From assembly GCA_013400155.1 (NCBI GenBank), contig VXBM01000200.1, forward strand, positions 9,458-73,457: a stretch of 64,000 bases of DNA, written 5' to 3'. The notes beneath the pieces were generated by a model, which was given only the letters and a program-made list of their open reading frames with translations, ran no database searches and was not told where the DNA came from. Each line of letters opens with the position of its first letter. Position 1 is the first letter of the stretch. Made by a program: the position numbers and the translations under genes. The stretch is from Helopsaltes ochotensis. Lineage: Eukaryota > Chordata > Aves > Passeriformes > Locustellidae. Positions 49,101 through 62,700 of the stretch are shown in pieces.

Positions 49101-52100
49101 GACCTGAGCAGGATGGCTCTGTTCCTAACAAGCTGCTGGTGGGAGGGACAGATGAACCAAGTTTACCAAGGCAGACGTGGGAGTTTTCATGTTGTGATTT
49201 TGGTTTGAGATTTTTTTGCTAATTTTTTTCTTTTTCCCCAAAGGAAAGCAAGTGTTTATTTGTAAATGTTTATCGTCTAGGATAATGTGATGTTTACATT
49301 CTTGGAGTGCAAAACAGTGCTATGCTGCCTGTTGTTTTCCTCCTTATCATTTCAGCATCTTTTTGAAAATATATGAATATACATGTCATGCAAATGAGGG
49401 TTTATAAGTCAATAAATAAGTGTAGTTGCATTAGTGTAGATGCAAATTTTGAGGTCAAGTTACAGTCATTAAAATAGTTTCATAAGCATTTCTTTTTACC
49501 TTGAAAAAATAACTCATCTTTGAAACAAGTACTGTCACGCAAGGCACTCAATTATTTTGGACAACTTGTTTTTGCTTTGCAATGCTATTTGCTCTATCCA
49601 ATATGGCTAAGCTGTGCAAACGCAATAGGAAAACAATTTGCTTGCTGGTAATCCTATTGTTCAGCAGGCCAGACCTTGTATGACATGTCTGTAACTCTGC
49701 TTGTGCAGTGTCTGGATTAAGGAGTGATTCCCTTACTAGCAGAAGCAAACATGAAGTGTATGTTACATGGCAAATGAATTCAGCTTGCACGAATTTCTTG
49801 CTCCCTGGAGTGGAGCTGTGAAACAAAGAGGAAAAAGTAATTCTACAAATAAAGATCTGGACATCAGAGTTACGAGATAAATATCTGCCAGAATTTGAGG
49901 AGAGTAGGGTAACAGTCTGATGTCAGTACTAGAGGCATATCCAGGCCTATGACTTTAATAATGATGTGTGTCTGCTGTATATGGAAACATTTTTGACCTC
50001 AGGCTGTAATTTAGGTGTCCGTTATATAAAAAAAAACTGGACACATTAGGCAAAGGTTTGAAGTGATTTGCTTAAGAATGTAATTTGGAGATCTTCCCTG
50101 TGAAATATTGCAACAGTGGTGTCTTTGCAAGAAGAAATCAAACCAAACTGATAGCCCAAGGGGAGGCAGAAACTTTAAAATAAGACTATATGATCATCAG
50201 AGGGAATAAGCAGTGTAATAACTATTACAGAAACATAGGTAAATTCATAGCTACTGACTCACTGATTTTTCACTGTATATTAAATTATTCCTGATTGAAA
50301 TTTTAAAAAAAGCTAGTACTCACACAGGCTAGAGCCTCAGTGTTAAGACATTTCCCTTCAGAACATTTTCAAACACCAATTTACAAAGAAAACAACTTTT
50401 TGACCTTCAGGATGCCTTTTGGCTGATATAAGTGGCTTTGAAGGACATTTTGCTTTCTTCCTAGTGCTGCAATAGTGCCAATGACAGTTCTGTTGTATGA
50501 GGCCTCAGGGGGGTTAGATACAAACACAGATGACACTATAATGTTTGGCTGAGGAAGTTCTTGATTGTAACCTGATAGCATAATGAACAACAGAAGGTGT
50601 CAAGTGTTATTACAGTTAATGGGCCTCAGTTTTCTTGTCATGAGCTTGAACACATCTAATCTTCTTTGCAGCACAGCTTCCACCATGATAAGGCAGAAAG
50701 AATTGTCAGGACTGCCAAAAACCTGGGCTTTGGGGTTTATTGTTTTTCCCTCCCTCCCCCCAACCCCCCCTCTCCAGATGGAGAGGGATAGGTAAGTGGG
50801 AGCATATCAGAATAACAAAGTGTGTAGAAAGAATTACTAGACTAGAGAAAAACACCAGCAGAAGGCAAAGGCAGCCTTCCAGCACAGCTCATGTCACACC
50901 ATGTATGGACTATCCTGTTTATAGCAAATGAAGATTTGAAGCCAGCAGCAGCTTAAAATGTGACTGCAAGCATCAAGCCAGTGGTAGCTAACCAAATATT
51001 GCTGTGCAGATAGCCAGATTCCCGGGACTTAAATATTCTTGCTAACCAAGGATGCAACTGGCATCTAAAACCAGAGGTAAGGTGTGAAGGGCACAAGAAG
51101 ACACACATGCAAGACTGGTGTCTAGCAGGAAAGAACAAGTGACCGATTCAAATGCACAGGTGACTGGTTCAGCACCTACATAGCAATATGGATTGAGACA
51201 AGATGAACAAGATAAGGCAATGAAGTCATCGAAGACAACTTACCAAGACAGATGTAGTCAGAAAACCATTATAAAAGTAAGAAAAATCATAAAAAGAGCT
51301 GAATGAAGCAAACTGATAATCATTTATCTATAAATAAAAAAAAAGTCAGTATTTCAGTAAAAGTATTTCAGTAAAAGCAAGTGAAAAATAATAAATATGT
51401 CCTTTATGAAAGCGATTAATGTAGAGGACAGAAGCCTCCTAGCATTAAATAATGCTTTGCTCATTAGTCTGAGTGGTTTATGCAACCGGTATTTACAATT
51501 TTTGTTATATCTAACTATGAATAAAAAGGGAATTAATAAAGAGATTGGAAATAGAAGGGAGAAAGATAACCCAACATCATGTAGTTTTATAAGCTTCACA
51601 TAGCTACTTGAGCGGAAAAGAATTCCCCCTGAAAATTTTGCTTTCAGCATGCTGCCAGAAGTAAGCTCAGTTTTACTACTGTGTCTGCTTATTGTGTGTG
51701 GCCAGAGGTACTGGCCAGCACTTAATGATAGCAATGAGAGATTTATAGCTGAGACATAAATACAGTGAGTAGCAGAAAGGTTGTATATAATGGAAGTGCA
51801 AGTCATGTTCCTCTACAACCATAATTCTGAAAGAATAAACACTAAATTCTATTCCTTAGGGAACAATTTGAATTATTCCTATGGCCTGGTTGTGAAGATA
51901 GCTGCTTGCTCTAAGGCTTGAGGCTTGGCAAAATTGATGCATGAAAACGAAAAAGAAAGCATGGATGTATCTTAAAGGCAATCATGAAATGAAGAACATC
52001 ACCCAGAAAAAAATCCTGAGTGAATTGTAAAAAGGTCTAAAAAGCTCTACAGGCACTACATCCAACTATATTGTACTGGTTCTTTCTCCTTGTAGAGAGA

Positions 52101-54329
52101 AAGAATCATCGCAGGAGCTCTCTCAGTGAGCAGCTATCTGGAAAAGACTAGTTTGTCACTGCTTTATGTTGAACACAAGCTTTTGCGGCTCTTGAATTCT
52201 TGAAGCTCACATCTTTCAGGTGGCCCAAGTGCAATTTTTGTGTTGAAGCAAAGCCATGCACCTGGAAGCTGGCAGAGATCCTGCTGGGTACAGCAGACCC
52301 TAGATGCTGCAGGCAAGCGGCCAGCAGAGCTATCCAAGCTCCTGCACTTGGGCTCCCCCCGTTCAGACTACTGCCACTCTCCAATGAAATGGGAAGTTGT
52401 TCACAGGCAGGAAATATTAATTACTTCCATCAGCTTGAATTAACTCTTTCACAATCTGGTTCTGCGTTGAAAGGAAGGTCACTTGGAAGGTGACAAAGGG
52501 GCAGCCAAAGTCTCTGCAATGCTGAGAACACAACAGTAGGGCTGGCTAGGCCATGCCTTTTTCCACCTCTCAGGTGGGTGTCCTTCAGAGGGAAGACATC
52601 TGTAGAGCTTTTCCTCTTGTCAAGCTCTTTATTAACTGAATTCAACCTGAGTTGGAAAATAGTTTACTATTTTCTTTAAAAATAAAATAATAAAAGAAAA
52701 ACCTTCATAAAACAAACAGCTATCTTCCCTAGCCGTAGGCACAGCTGAACAGCTGTGAAGAAGCATTTTAGCTATTGCTGTGCCAGTCACGGCAGAGGAA
52801 CAGAGCTTTTCACAGGTGGCTCTCATTTTCTGGGTTGCTGACTTGCGACCTCACTGTTTGATTTGCAGAAGCACTGAGTACTTGCAGCTGGAGTTAATAG
52901 TAGCTGGGCTTTGAACATGGAAGAGCATCATGAAACAAGTCTTCTGAAAAGCAGTTTTCAGCACTTTCAGACTGAGTATCTGAAATTAGTAAGTGTGTGG
53001 TGGTTTTTCTTTTTTTTTTTTCCTTTTTTTCTTTTCTTTAGGCCTTTTTAAAATAAGTTTTTCTTGCTGTATTTATGCTGTGAAAACAAATTTATTAAAA
53101 TGTGTTATGGATGTAGATGCTGTAATAATGAACTTATGGAGGAATCACAAAAGAAATTAATTGTTTCAAGTCTAAACTCATGTTGAGTTTACAGAAAGAG
53201 GATTCATGTAAGTAGAATATGGGAGGGCTGTGTGCTGAATCAAGTAGGATAGAACAAGGAGTGGTTATCTTCTCTGTGTCTTGCTCTCAGAATTTCATGA
53301 AGTGGTTTAAATATATACTGGGAGCTGTTAGGGCAGGCACAGTCTCTCCATATTGTGTAACTTGCTTCTATTAGTAACTTCTATTACTATTGCCTTACTG
53401 TGTGTAAATCAGAAGGAGTGAATCCCTTCATCACAGTGAAAAGAGAGGTCTTGTACTGTCATGGGCCCTAACATAGTCTGTAAGTGCACACAGACTATTC
53501 TGAGCAATGAGTCCTCATGCAAGGGGCTTGTGGTAACACCGGGTGAGCAGCACAGTTAAAGCCTGAGCTTCAAAACTCAGTGGTAGCTTATAAATAGCAG
53601 TACTGTAAGTATATAAAACATGGCATAATGGTTTTCCCTAGCTTTTGTAGTTACTGATGTTTTTGCTTTATTATTGGGACAGTGTCGGGACAGAGATACA
53701 TCAAAGAATTATTGATGTGATAGTCAAATAAGGTCACCTCCAGTGACAGGCAGAGAAACACGAACTGCTGGGTTTCTCTATACCTTAAAATGTAGGAAGG
53801 GAAACAGTGACCTAGGAAAGGATAAGGAATTCCTAAAGTTTTGCACTTTCTTTTTTCTGCATAGCTGAGGCTGATGTAAGAATTGCTGCAGCTGATTCTG
53901 ATTAGTATCCATGTATTTAATTGCAGTCTGCCTGCTTATGATTGATTGTACTTAGGATGTTACGGCCGTTTTGCATTGCAATTAGTTTAGAAACTGGAAG
54001 GTGAGTTTTGATGTATTTGCTTGTACTGATTTAAGATTTCCCCTGGCTGTCGGAAATTACCATCGTCATTAGGGTAAGAATGAGATGTGTACCTGCGGTT
54101 CCACTTTTCTGTTTCTTAACCCATGCGGACTGAATTGCTGGTAAAAGTGGGTTTCTGTAGGAAGCTAGAGTGTAAATGGGAAGACCTAAAGTGCACCTTC
54201 TTGTCTTGCTCCCTTGGGCATTTGCTAAGGGCCGGCTTGGGGCAGAGCAACCATGTTTGGTTCTTGTGCTGGTACCCAAGTGTCAGACTCCAGTGTGAAA
54301 TTTTAAAGTTCTTGCTCTCCCCTACCTGC
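49101..54329. other. AT-rich non-coding stretch
   Basis: No gene was recognised. A 14-base unit (GTATTTCAGTAAAA) is duplicated in tandem at 51,349-51,376. The 150-codon minus-strand frame at 51,354-51,806 has no identifiable domain. A pyrimidine-rich tract lies at 53,004-53,039. The area 52,100-52,640 is slightly GC-richer and unexplained. Confidence 0.45.
53004..53039. repeat. Pyrimidine-rich low-complexity tract
   Basis: Almost pure T with scattered C. It has no element body attached. Confidence 0.8.
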
Positions 54330-55024
54330 TTGTGAAGCTCTGTTACCCTGCTGAGGAGGACTTGGGGCTGCTGGTGCATGAAGAGCAGGACCTGAGCTGG
54401 CAATGTGTGCTTGCAGCCCAGAAAGCCAAAGCTATCCTGGGCTGCATCCAAAGCAGTGTGAGCAGCAGGGCGAGAGAGGGGGTGCTGCCCCTCTGCTCTG
54501 GTGATATCTCCAGCCCTGGTAGACTGCATCCAGCTCTGGGGTCCTAGCACGGTAAGGACATGGACCTGCTGGAGTGAGTCCAGAGAAGGGCCACCAAGTT
54601 GATTAGGGGGATGGAACACCTCTCCTTAAAGGAAAGGCTGAGACAATTGGATTTGCTTAGCCTGGAAAAGACAAGGTTTCAAAGACGACCTAATTGTGGC
54701 CTTCCAGTGCTTAAAGTGGGCTTATAGGAGAGCTGGAGAGGGACTTTTTATAAGAGCATGTAGTGACAGGACAAGAGAGCATGTCTTCGAACTGGAAGAG
54801 AGTAGGTTTAGATTAGCTATTAGGGGAAAAAATCTTTACTGTTAGGGTCGTGAAGCACTGGAGGACTTAGACCAGAGAAGTTGCAAATGCCTCATTCCTG
54901 GAAGTATCCAAGGCCAGGTTGGATGGTGCACTAAACTGGTAAAAGGTGTCCCTACCCACAGCGGGGAGATTAGAATTACATGATCTTAAGGTCCCTTCCT
55001 ATCCAAAAATTCTGTGATTCTACA
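54330..55024 (+). mobile_element. CR1 LINE, 5'-truncated copy with intact 3' end
   Basis: The copy begins within the C-terminal third of ORF2 and ends with AAATTCTGTGATTCTACA, the terminal octamer pair of CR1, near 55,024. The untranslated region contains the standard GGTTGGATGGTGCACT-type block and a degraded form of AAGGTCCCTTCC. It is on the plus strand. It is the best-preserved 3' end in the window, so it is probably one of the younger insertions here. Confidence 0.93.
54332..54546 (+). pseudogene. CR1 ORF2 C-terminal remnant
   Basis: One open frame matches the CR1 polymerase C-terminal region: PAEEDLGLLVHEEQDLSWQC, then VLAAQKAKAILGCI, then SSVSSRAREGVLPL. It shifts frame afterwards and stops. 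The matching part of the 29.2 kb copy confirms the family. The long minus-strand frame over the same DNA is its shadow. Confidence 0.88.
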
Positions 55025-56619
55025 ATACTGTGGTATCTGTCTGCAGATTGATGCAGTGACTTTTTTAGCTTCATACACCTTATCAATGTAAAAGTCGCTG
55101 TAAGTTTAGTGCTCCTATAACCCAGTGCATGATAAAATACGCCTAGAGAATATTTACTAAAGCAGAACAGTTTTTCATGTTGCTGACAAAACAATGCAGA
55201 TATTGAACATCAGCAGGATTTTGCAGTTTAAGAAGTCAAGTTCATTGTTGTCTATTACACAATACATAAAGCAAAAAGAGTATGAAAGCATGCATGGCTA
55301 TCTTTATATCAGAGAAGAAAACTATTTTCAACATTGGCTCTGTGTGTCTCCAAGAAGATAGTCAGCTTTTTTAATTAGCAGCAAACTGAGTATGCTTCAG
55401 CAATTTTCTGCAGAGCCCATCATAAACCCTGGAAAACTGTTCTTGAGTCCTCCTACCACTTAGTTTTCAAACACAGAATTTTTGCTTCCCTGAATTTCAG
55501 CTTTGAAATGATTCCAAGCATCACCCCATGCAGCAGGATGACAATACCTGGAAACTGGGACAGCAGAGTCACAAGAAAGATTGCATGCTTTCAGTAGAGT
55601 ACAAATGAAGGAGACTTTCTAACTCCTAGTAATAATAATACTATCTCAGATGGGAGAATAAATTCCACCAGCTTTTTACTTTGCTAAGCTGTGTGCTCTG
55701 AAATGAGTCATCATCAATTCATTTGGGTTGACCCAGTTCAACTTAAAGTAGAGCTTCATCTGCCCTGATCTGATCAGAAGCTACGCAGATTGTTGGTAGC
55801 TATAATGGTTGTGGAAAGGAAGCTACATACAGTGATTAACAAAAATATTTTATTACACCTACAGCCTTGCTCAGGAATGTGTATAATACTATGTCAGCAT
55901 ATGGCATTTTTTTATGTGTTGGTTTTTCAAATACAAAGAAACCTTGTCACACTCTTCCTGTAAAATTTCTTCAATTCCTGGCTGCTCTTATTCCTATTGT
56001 CTCTTCTTTCTGTTCGTGGTTGTGCCTTAGAGACTTTTTGTCTCTGCCGAAGCCAAAGGTTTGAAGGTCAGTCACTGGCAAACTGGGCTTCATGGTTTTC
56101 ACAGGTTTCAGTCCTGGTCTGTCCTCAGAGCAATTACTGGTGTCCTGTAGCATTGCAGCAGTGTTTCTCTGTATCTGCCTGTAGTGCTGTGTTAGCAGGC
56201 AGCTGGGATGCAATGAGGAGAGGAGCTTTTTAATACCCTGGTGTATCTTTACAGATCTGAAATGTTTTCCTTCACCTTTTTATTACTGTTGGGTAACAAG
56301 CTGATTTGCTGTGGGCTATAAACTGGATGGTGAAACAATACTGCTGCCTGCTCCTTTGGTTGACAAATCTTAGTTCTGCTTTCATCGTCTCTTATCCCAA
56401 TTTGCCTGGGTAATATTTTCCTGAAGGCTGCATACACTTTGCCATTAAGCTGGTTCCAGCGTGGGAAAAATGTGAGACATTCACGTTACACTCATGATGT
56501 AAACTCTGCAAATCCTTGACAGGTAAATTGGAGAGAACTGAAAGGACTTTGAGAGGCTGTGTTTTTCATATATCCATCCAAATATAAGTGGATCAATTGT
56601 AACTGTCACTTCTTAAGAG
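55025..56619. other. AT-rich non-coding stretch
   Basis: No gene or repeat family was recognised. Confidence 0.5.
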
Positions 56620-56740
56620 CCTTTGTCTAACCTATTCTTAAAGACCTCCAGTGATGGAGATTCAAATCCTTTCTTAGTCATATATTCCAGCTTGCAGTGT
56701 AGGGCACAGGAAATATTTTCTGCCTTAAATTTGTGATGCA
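56620..56740 (-). mobile_element. CR1 LINE 3'-region fragment
   Basis: AACCTATTCTTAAAGACCTC followed by CAGTGATGGAGATTCAAA and a TATTCCAG block is the CR1 3' untranslated region in reverse orientation. The terminal octamers are missing, so both ends are eroded. Confidence 0.75.
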
Positions 56741-59700
56741 AGCCCATACTTTACTGCTAGAAGATGTGGAAGAGAAAATGATACCTTAAGCTGCTTTAAT
56801 TTGCCACTTAGATGCCTGATGACTCTGAATGATTACCAATTTTCACTTTCCAGGGCAAACTGTCCTGTCACATTTAACCCTTCCTTACAAGCTATACTTT
56901 CTAGTGTTCCACTTGGTCCCATTGTGAAGAGCCTGGAAAAATCTTTAGTTTTAGCAGTCACAGCTGGGCATGCTGGTAAAGACCTGGTTAGTGCCACACA
57001 GGGCAAAACCTGGTTATCTTATGGACAATACTCTTCCTTTTATATTATTGGTATGTTTTTTTTTTTAAATTAAGAATAAAATGCATTTATCAGCTGAGAT
57101 CAACACCTGCCTTCTGCCCCTTTGTTTGTTTGTTTTTCTCATGGCATAATAATTTACCCTATGTCTATTGAGCTGAAAATGTAAAATTTGCATTTGTTCT
57201 TACTGAATTAAAATAGATTATGATCCATGATTATAAAATAAGTAGGTCCATGATTTCAGTAGGAGCCCCAAGAAGGTTAGCCAAACTAAGCAAGTTGGTG
57301 AGGAGCACTACTTTTCTTCTTTTTTTCTTTTCCTAAAGAAAACAAATGAAAAATATGCTAGTTTTCCATACGTTGGATATTGTTTGTGTTAGGCCTATGA
57401 GCTATTTTTAACCTATTAAAGATGAAGTATCAGAAAATCAACTGAAAATTTATTTGACTGGAGCCTGTACTTTAGGTGAAGGCTTAGGAAGAGCTCTGCT
57501 TGTCAGAAGGTTTCCCAGTGAAACAAATGGCATTCATAGACTTGTAAGAGTGGATGTGTATTTTTGATGTGTTTATGGTAATAGGCAGGGAATATATTTC
57601 TCAGTTCTTACTGAAATCCAGTCATGCCGTTCATAGTGAGAAGATGTATCTGTTCATCTGCTACTTAAAACAGAGCATGCACAGTGGCTATGTTATTTCA
57701 GACCAGAAATCATCTCTGTTAAACACTCTCAAACTAAATCTTTTGTGGCATTTTCAAATTTTGAAACCCACTAGTGAAGCCCTGCCTCTGAGTTGCTGCA
57801 TACTGTCAGTTACTCAGTGACATTTGGGATATGGTATTCAAGGATTCATCTCCAAATGCTGACTTTAAGCTGTCAGCACTGAGATCTTAGCAATAAGTAT
57901 TTGCAGTTCAGATTAGCAATTTGTGGAATACTTAAAAAAACAGCTTGATAACCTGTCTTTCAAAATAGGGGATCTTTTACTTCATTTTTCTTGATAGATC
58001 TTTTTTTCTATAGAATGCAATTCCATATATGTTAGTGACATTGTTAAAAATTACATTAGGATTTTTTTCACTGTTTTGGGTTGTTTTTGTCTGGAAGATG
58101 AACTGTGAACAACTATCTGTTGCCATTTGCTAAGTGACATCTTTAATTCTATTGAATGCCTACAAAAGCAAAGAAAGATAGAAGATGCAAAAGACCTTGA
58201 AGCTTTCTGTGTCTATAATTTTCTTTAGTGATTTTACTCGTGATGATTCCGATATACTACATGAGGTTTTTAAATCACATTTTAAATCTTGGTCTGGAGC
58301 ATGACAATTTAGCTCTTAAATCATGCTGCAGTGCAATGTTGTACTTGGAAAACAAACTGGCACTGATTCTGAAACAATGCCAGCTAATAAACATGGTGGG
58401 AAAATGTTCGCCTAGTTAACATTGCCCAGAATGAAATAGATGTGGAAAGCTGCAAACTCAAGGGAGAAAAAAAAAAATAAAATGTTTCGGGGCATCTTGC
58501 AGATGGTAATTTATGCAAGGCTAAATTAAGCCTATGCAGTAAACTACGGGTAGAACAGAGCTGTATGTTTCTCCAAAAGATCCATAAGAATACATAATCC
58601 ATTATACTCTGGTTTCCAGTGGTGGCTTTGCATTTTTTATGCCCCTGTTCCAGAAATAAGCTGCAGCCCCTCCACTCTTAGCCTTGGCATGACTTGCTGC
58701 TGCCTGGTGTGTTGACAAGCAGAATTTGTCCTCCCTCCCTCTGCTCCTTAGTACAAGCTGAGGTCTAGCCTGTGGGTGAAGTCTTGCTCCTTGACCGCAC
58801 GTGATTCAGGAGAGATCCAGCCTGTAAAGTCCAGGCAAAAGAGTTCAGCACCACTGTATAAAGTCTGGCAGCTGAAATGGTAACTTACAAAGAGAAGAGA
58901 TGCCTCTTCCACCCGCAAAAGCAGGGTAGTTTTTGGAACGAAGTAAGCCCAAAGTCATTGCCTACCTGTTTGTCCTAAGAAGTAGAAATCCTACCTTAGT
59001 TACACCTATCATGATGAGCAATCAGTGGTATTTGTAAACAGGAACATGATACGAATGGAAATTTAGACAGGAAACATGAAGTTCTTGTCAGTCTTTTTTC
59101 TGCCATCCTAATCCCTTGAATAACCTTTTAATTTAGCGTGTGTTTAATAACTGGATTAAGCAGAGTAAAGAAAAGTTTTGCTTAAAGGAAATATGTGGAA
59201 GTAACGAAGTAAAATATTTAAAAATAGCTCCAACAAAAAGATTTAAATTGCATTGTGGAGATGGGTGGAAAAAAAGACATAACAAACTACCACAGCCTTG
59301 TCTCATGTTTACTTATGTATATATGAAATAGGGATCTTTTTATTCTGAGTGACAGTTTGGAATTTATCTACTTTAAAACTTCTGTTGATTATAGAAATCA
59401 GCTAAATATAAATTTCTTAAAACTCATTATTCTGTCATAAACTAGAATTTAAGAGTTCTGGGGAATGGATGATATTGATGGGCTTTATTTTGTTTTCCAT
59501 TTGTTCAAATAGCAATGTTGATTGCCTAATTATCTTTGATTTCCTGTGAGAGATAAAAAGCAAATGTCTTTTCAGCACATGTGGCTTTCACATAATATTA
59601 AGGTGTCATTGTCTTCTAGTAGCTGGCCTGTAGGCCTAGTAAATTTTTGTTGATCCAGTAAAGGTAAGCTGCAGAAGTGAACAGGCAAAAGCTTTATGGC

Positions 59701-62700
59701 GTCTAGAGATGTAACCTGGATGATAATCTGATAGGATCCCACAAGGTACTTAGACTGGTTAGAAATGTATGGGAGAAAAGAGCTGTACATATGCTTTTTG
59801 CTTTTGTATGTGAAAGAACAGATTGCCTTTGAGACATAGAAAGAAAAATGCAGTATGTAGAGTAATTGTTAAATAACTGCTTTCTCCTCAGCCTTGTCTT
59901 TCTGTGGATTGTAGACAAGTCATGAGATTTGGGTAGTTTCTGTCTTCTGAAGAATTCTGTGCAATTGCCCCAATGCTGCTGGCACCTTGAAGCTCCCTAT
60001 TATCATCACATCTTGTCTCATCATGAGCCAGTGATAAGCTAGTTCTTCTCCTAAAATATCTGTTGTTTTTTTTTTTAATTACAGCGATACAAACTGTAAG
60101 GTTCAGTGGCAGATACTTTCCTTGCTGCTGCATAAAGCCAAACAGCCACCAAAATGCAAGTCAAAAACTCAGACTTTGATTGCAGCAGGGATTTGTTTAA
60201 TAACTAGTCCAGCACAGCATTTAGTGTAGTAAAGAAACATTTGCCTGGGTATTGGAGGGTAAAATCTCTAAAAGACCAGCCAGACTGTCTTCCACATCAG
60301 GTAGAAATAGGAGTGTTGAAATGAAGGATGAGAGTCCTGTATAATAGTTTAAAGGGATAGCTAGGCTATAGGAACTTGCAGATGGCACAATGGAAGGCTC
60401 TGTGTTCTGTAGTGTAGATTGTGGTTTGGAGGGACCAGCAAATTAACAGAAAGAAGTTTTACAAAAGAACATGAAACCCCTTGCTTCCCTCCTTGTTGCT
60501 TTTGGTGTGTCTATTTTCTCCAGAAATCTCCATCTCCCTGGTGTTTAAGTACTTGGCAATGGGCTAACTTGATTCTAACTGTAGCACTACTTCTTTTTTT
60601 CTAAATATAAATAAATATGTATATACAGCAAATAGAAAAAGCTTTTTTTGCTTCTAAAAAATTTGCATTTCTATCAGATGTGAGAGATCTAATTATAGAA
60701 ACACATGCAGGCTGCTCTGTACTGACATGCTGGAAAAATTGGAACAATTCTATTCCTCTATATTATGATTCCTTTAATCTCAATGTTTTCAAGAATTTTG
60801 AGCATGCTCTCACTTCATTTTTACATAAATGAAGCCTACTTATCATTATTTAGAGATTTGGGTCCCTTAAAATAAGTTGTTAAGCAACTTTAAAGCCTGA
60901 ATTCTCAAAATTTCAGGAGAGAACTAGACATGTGAATCACTTTGACGTTTTTGAAAATATTGCTTCAATCCTCTCTTTCATCTTGTAATTTTAAAGGATT
61001 AAAGGCTTGACTGTCCTTTTAAGTCACAAGCCAGCATTATCACTGGAGTAATGGCACTGTGTTTCAAGACACATGGAGCTGTCTATCTTTGGAAGACTTC
61101 TGAAAGCTTGCTTGTAAACTAGATAGATGTACAGATCATCCTGAGAATGGAGGTGGCAGTGGAGATAGAGGCAACTCCAGGAGTGGTGGTTTGCAGAGGT
61201 GAACTGTTACAGCTGCTTGAACAGTTTCTCAGGTGTAGTAGCAGATAAACAGAGAAACTCCAACTCTTTGGGAAGAATAGAAGGCAGGAGACAGTTTCAG
61301 GGATTGCTTGGTCTGAGGTACCACTATAAATATATTCTGATAACAAAAAACCTGTTGGTTGGCTGAAAGCACTGAGTTTGGCAATCAGAATAAGGTGACA
61401 AAAGATATCTGTATATCTCAGGTGAAAAAGAGCACTCAAAAATGATTTGGGGGTTTTTTTGGTGGGTTTTTTTTTTCCTCCCCAGAGCTACTTAATGTAT
61501 GCACTTAAGTACAAAGAGGTACCAGTACTACTTGTACTAGGGCTAAAGTACTACTCTCTTAGGTAGTGTTGGTTTTCATATATGTTTCACTAGTTCCTAA
61601 CATTGTATGTGATAGAATGCTTTAGTTATATGACATCCTTGCTCTTTGCTTTCTCAGAATTAGTTGTGGTATAGGTGGGTATCTTTTTGGGTGCAAGAAC
61701 ATCTTTAGTTAAAAAATAAGGCAGAGGTCTGGTAAAGAAAGATGTTTATCCAGTCATTTATTGGCAACAGCTCTTCTCAAGCATCTTGCTGCAAGACCCT
61801 CCAGCGGAGTGGATCTTGCTTTCTGTATGCATTGTCTTATTTGGATTAAAGTGTTCAAGTGTCACTTACAGTGTCCTTAACTTTCACAGTTGACTGGTTA
61901 ACCTCTTATTTTTTAAAGATAGTTCCTCAGACTGCCCTTCTTCCTGGCCAGTTGTTACCTCCTGTCCCTGGCTTCTGTGTTTGTCCCATTCTGCTCAGCT
62001 GCTGGTGCTCTGCACCTCACCAGACTTCCAAAATGCAGCATCAAGTGCTCCCATACACTGCTTTTCCACAGCTGGCCTTCCAGATATAGTTTTGACTTAC
62101 AGCAAAACAAATTTGCAGAGAAAGCATTTAGCTGCCTTGATTAAGTCTATATCCCAAAGAATTTTTGTAAACCAAGTAATTTCTCCTCTCTGCACTGATA
62201 GGTTTTGTTGACGAGTAAGAGATTATTATACTTCAAATGACAGGTAGAATTTCAAATCACAAACTAATACCCATCATAAAAGCTTGAATTTCAAATCTTA
62301 ATATTGCTTCTGCTGCACTGAGGGAGCCATAAGCTTGTGTGTTGTCTGCTACAGTTCTATACAGTACATAAGGGAACCTGTGAAAACACCATATGATATT
62401 ATTATGCAACATGCAGCCATTAGATTTCATTAAACTCTGGCTGGTAGATTGGTCTCTAAAAATAAATTCTTTCTGGCCTATGGACATTTACAAATTGTGA
62501 CAAAATGCCACTTGATTTCATCTCTGATAAGATAAATGGAAGGAGATCTTTAAATTTATTAGGCATGACCGCCTCCTCTGACCTGTATAGGTTTCCTTCA
62601 CTTAGTAAGTTTATAGGTTGGATTAGTGAGGATGGTCATAATTATTGCATCTTGCCCACAAAAAGGATGATAAATGTCTCTGCTTTCAACTGCTACACTG

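Noticed and set aside
51354..51806. Minus-strand frame of 150 codons rich in Leu, Ile and Ser
   Set aside because: Composition is that of random AT-rich DNA read in this frame, with no domain and an opposing frame on the other strand.
54116..54619. Minus-strand open frame of 167 codons, the longest in the window
   Set aside because: It is the antisense shadow of the CR1 ORF2 remnant on the plus strand.
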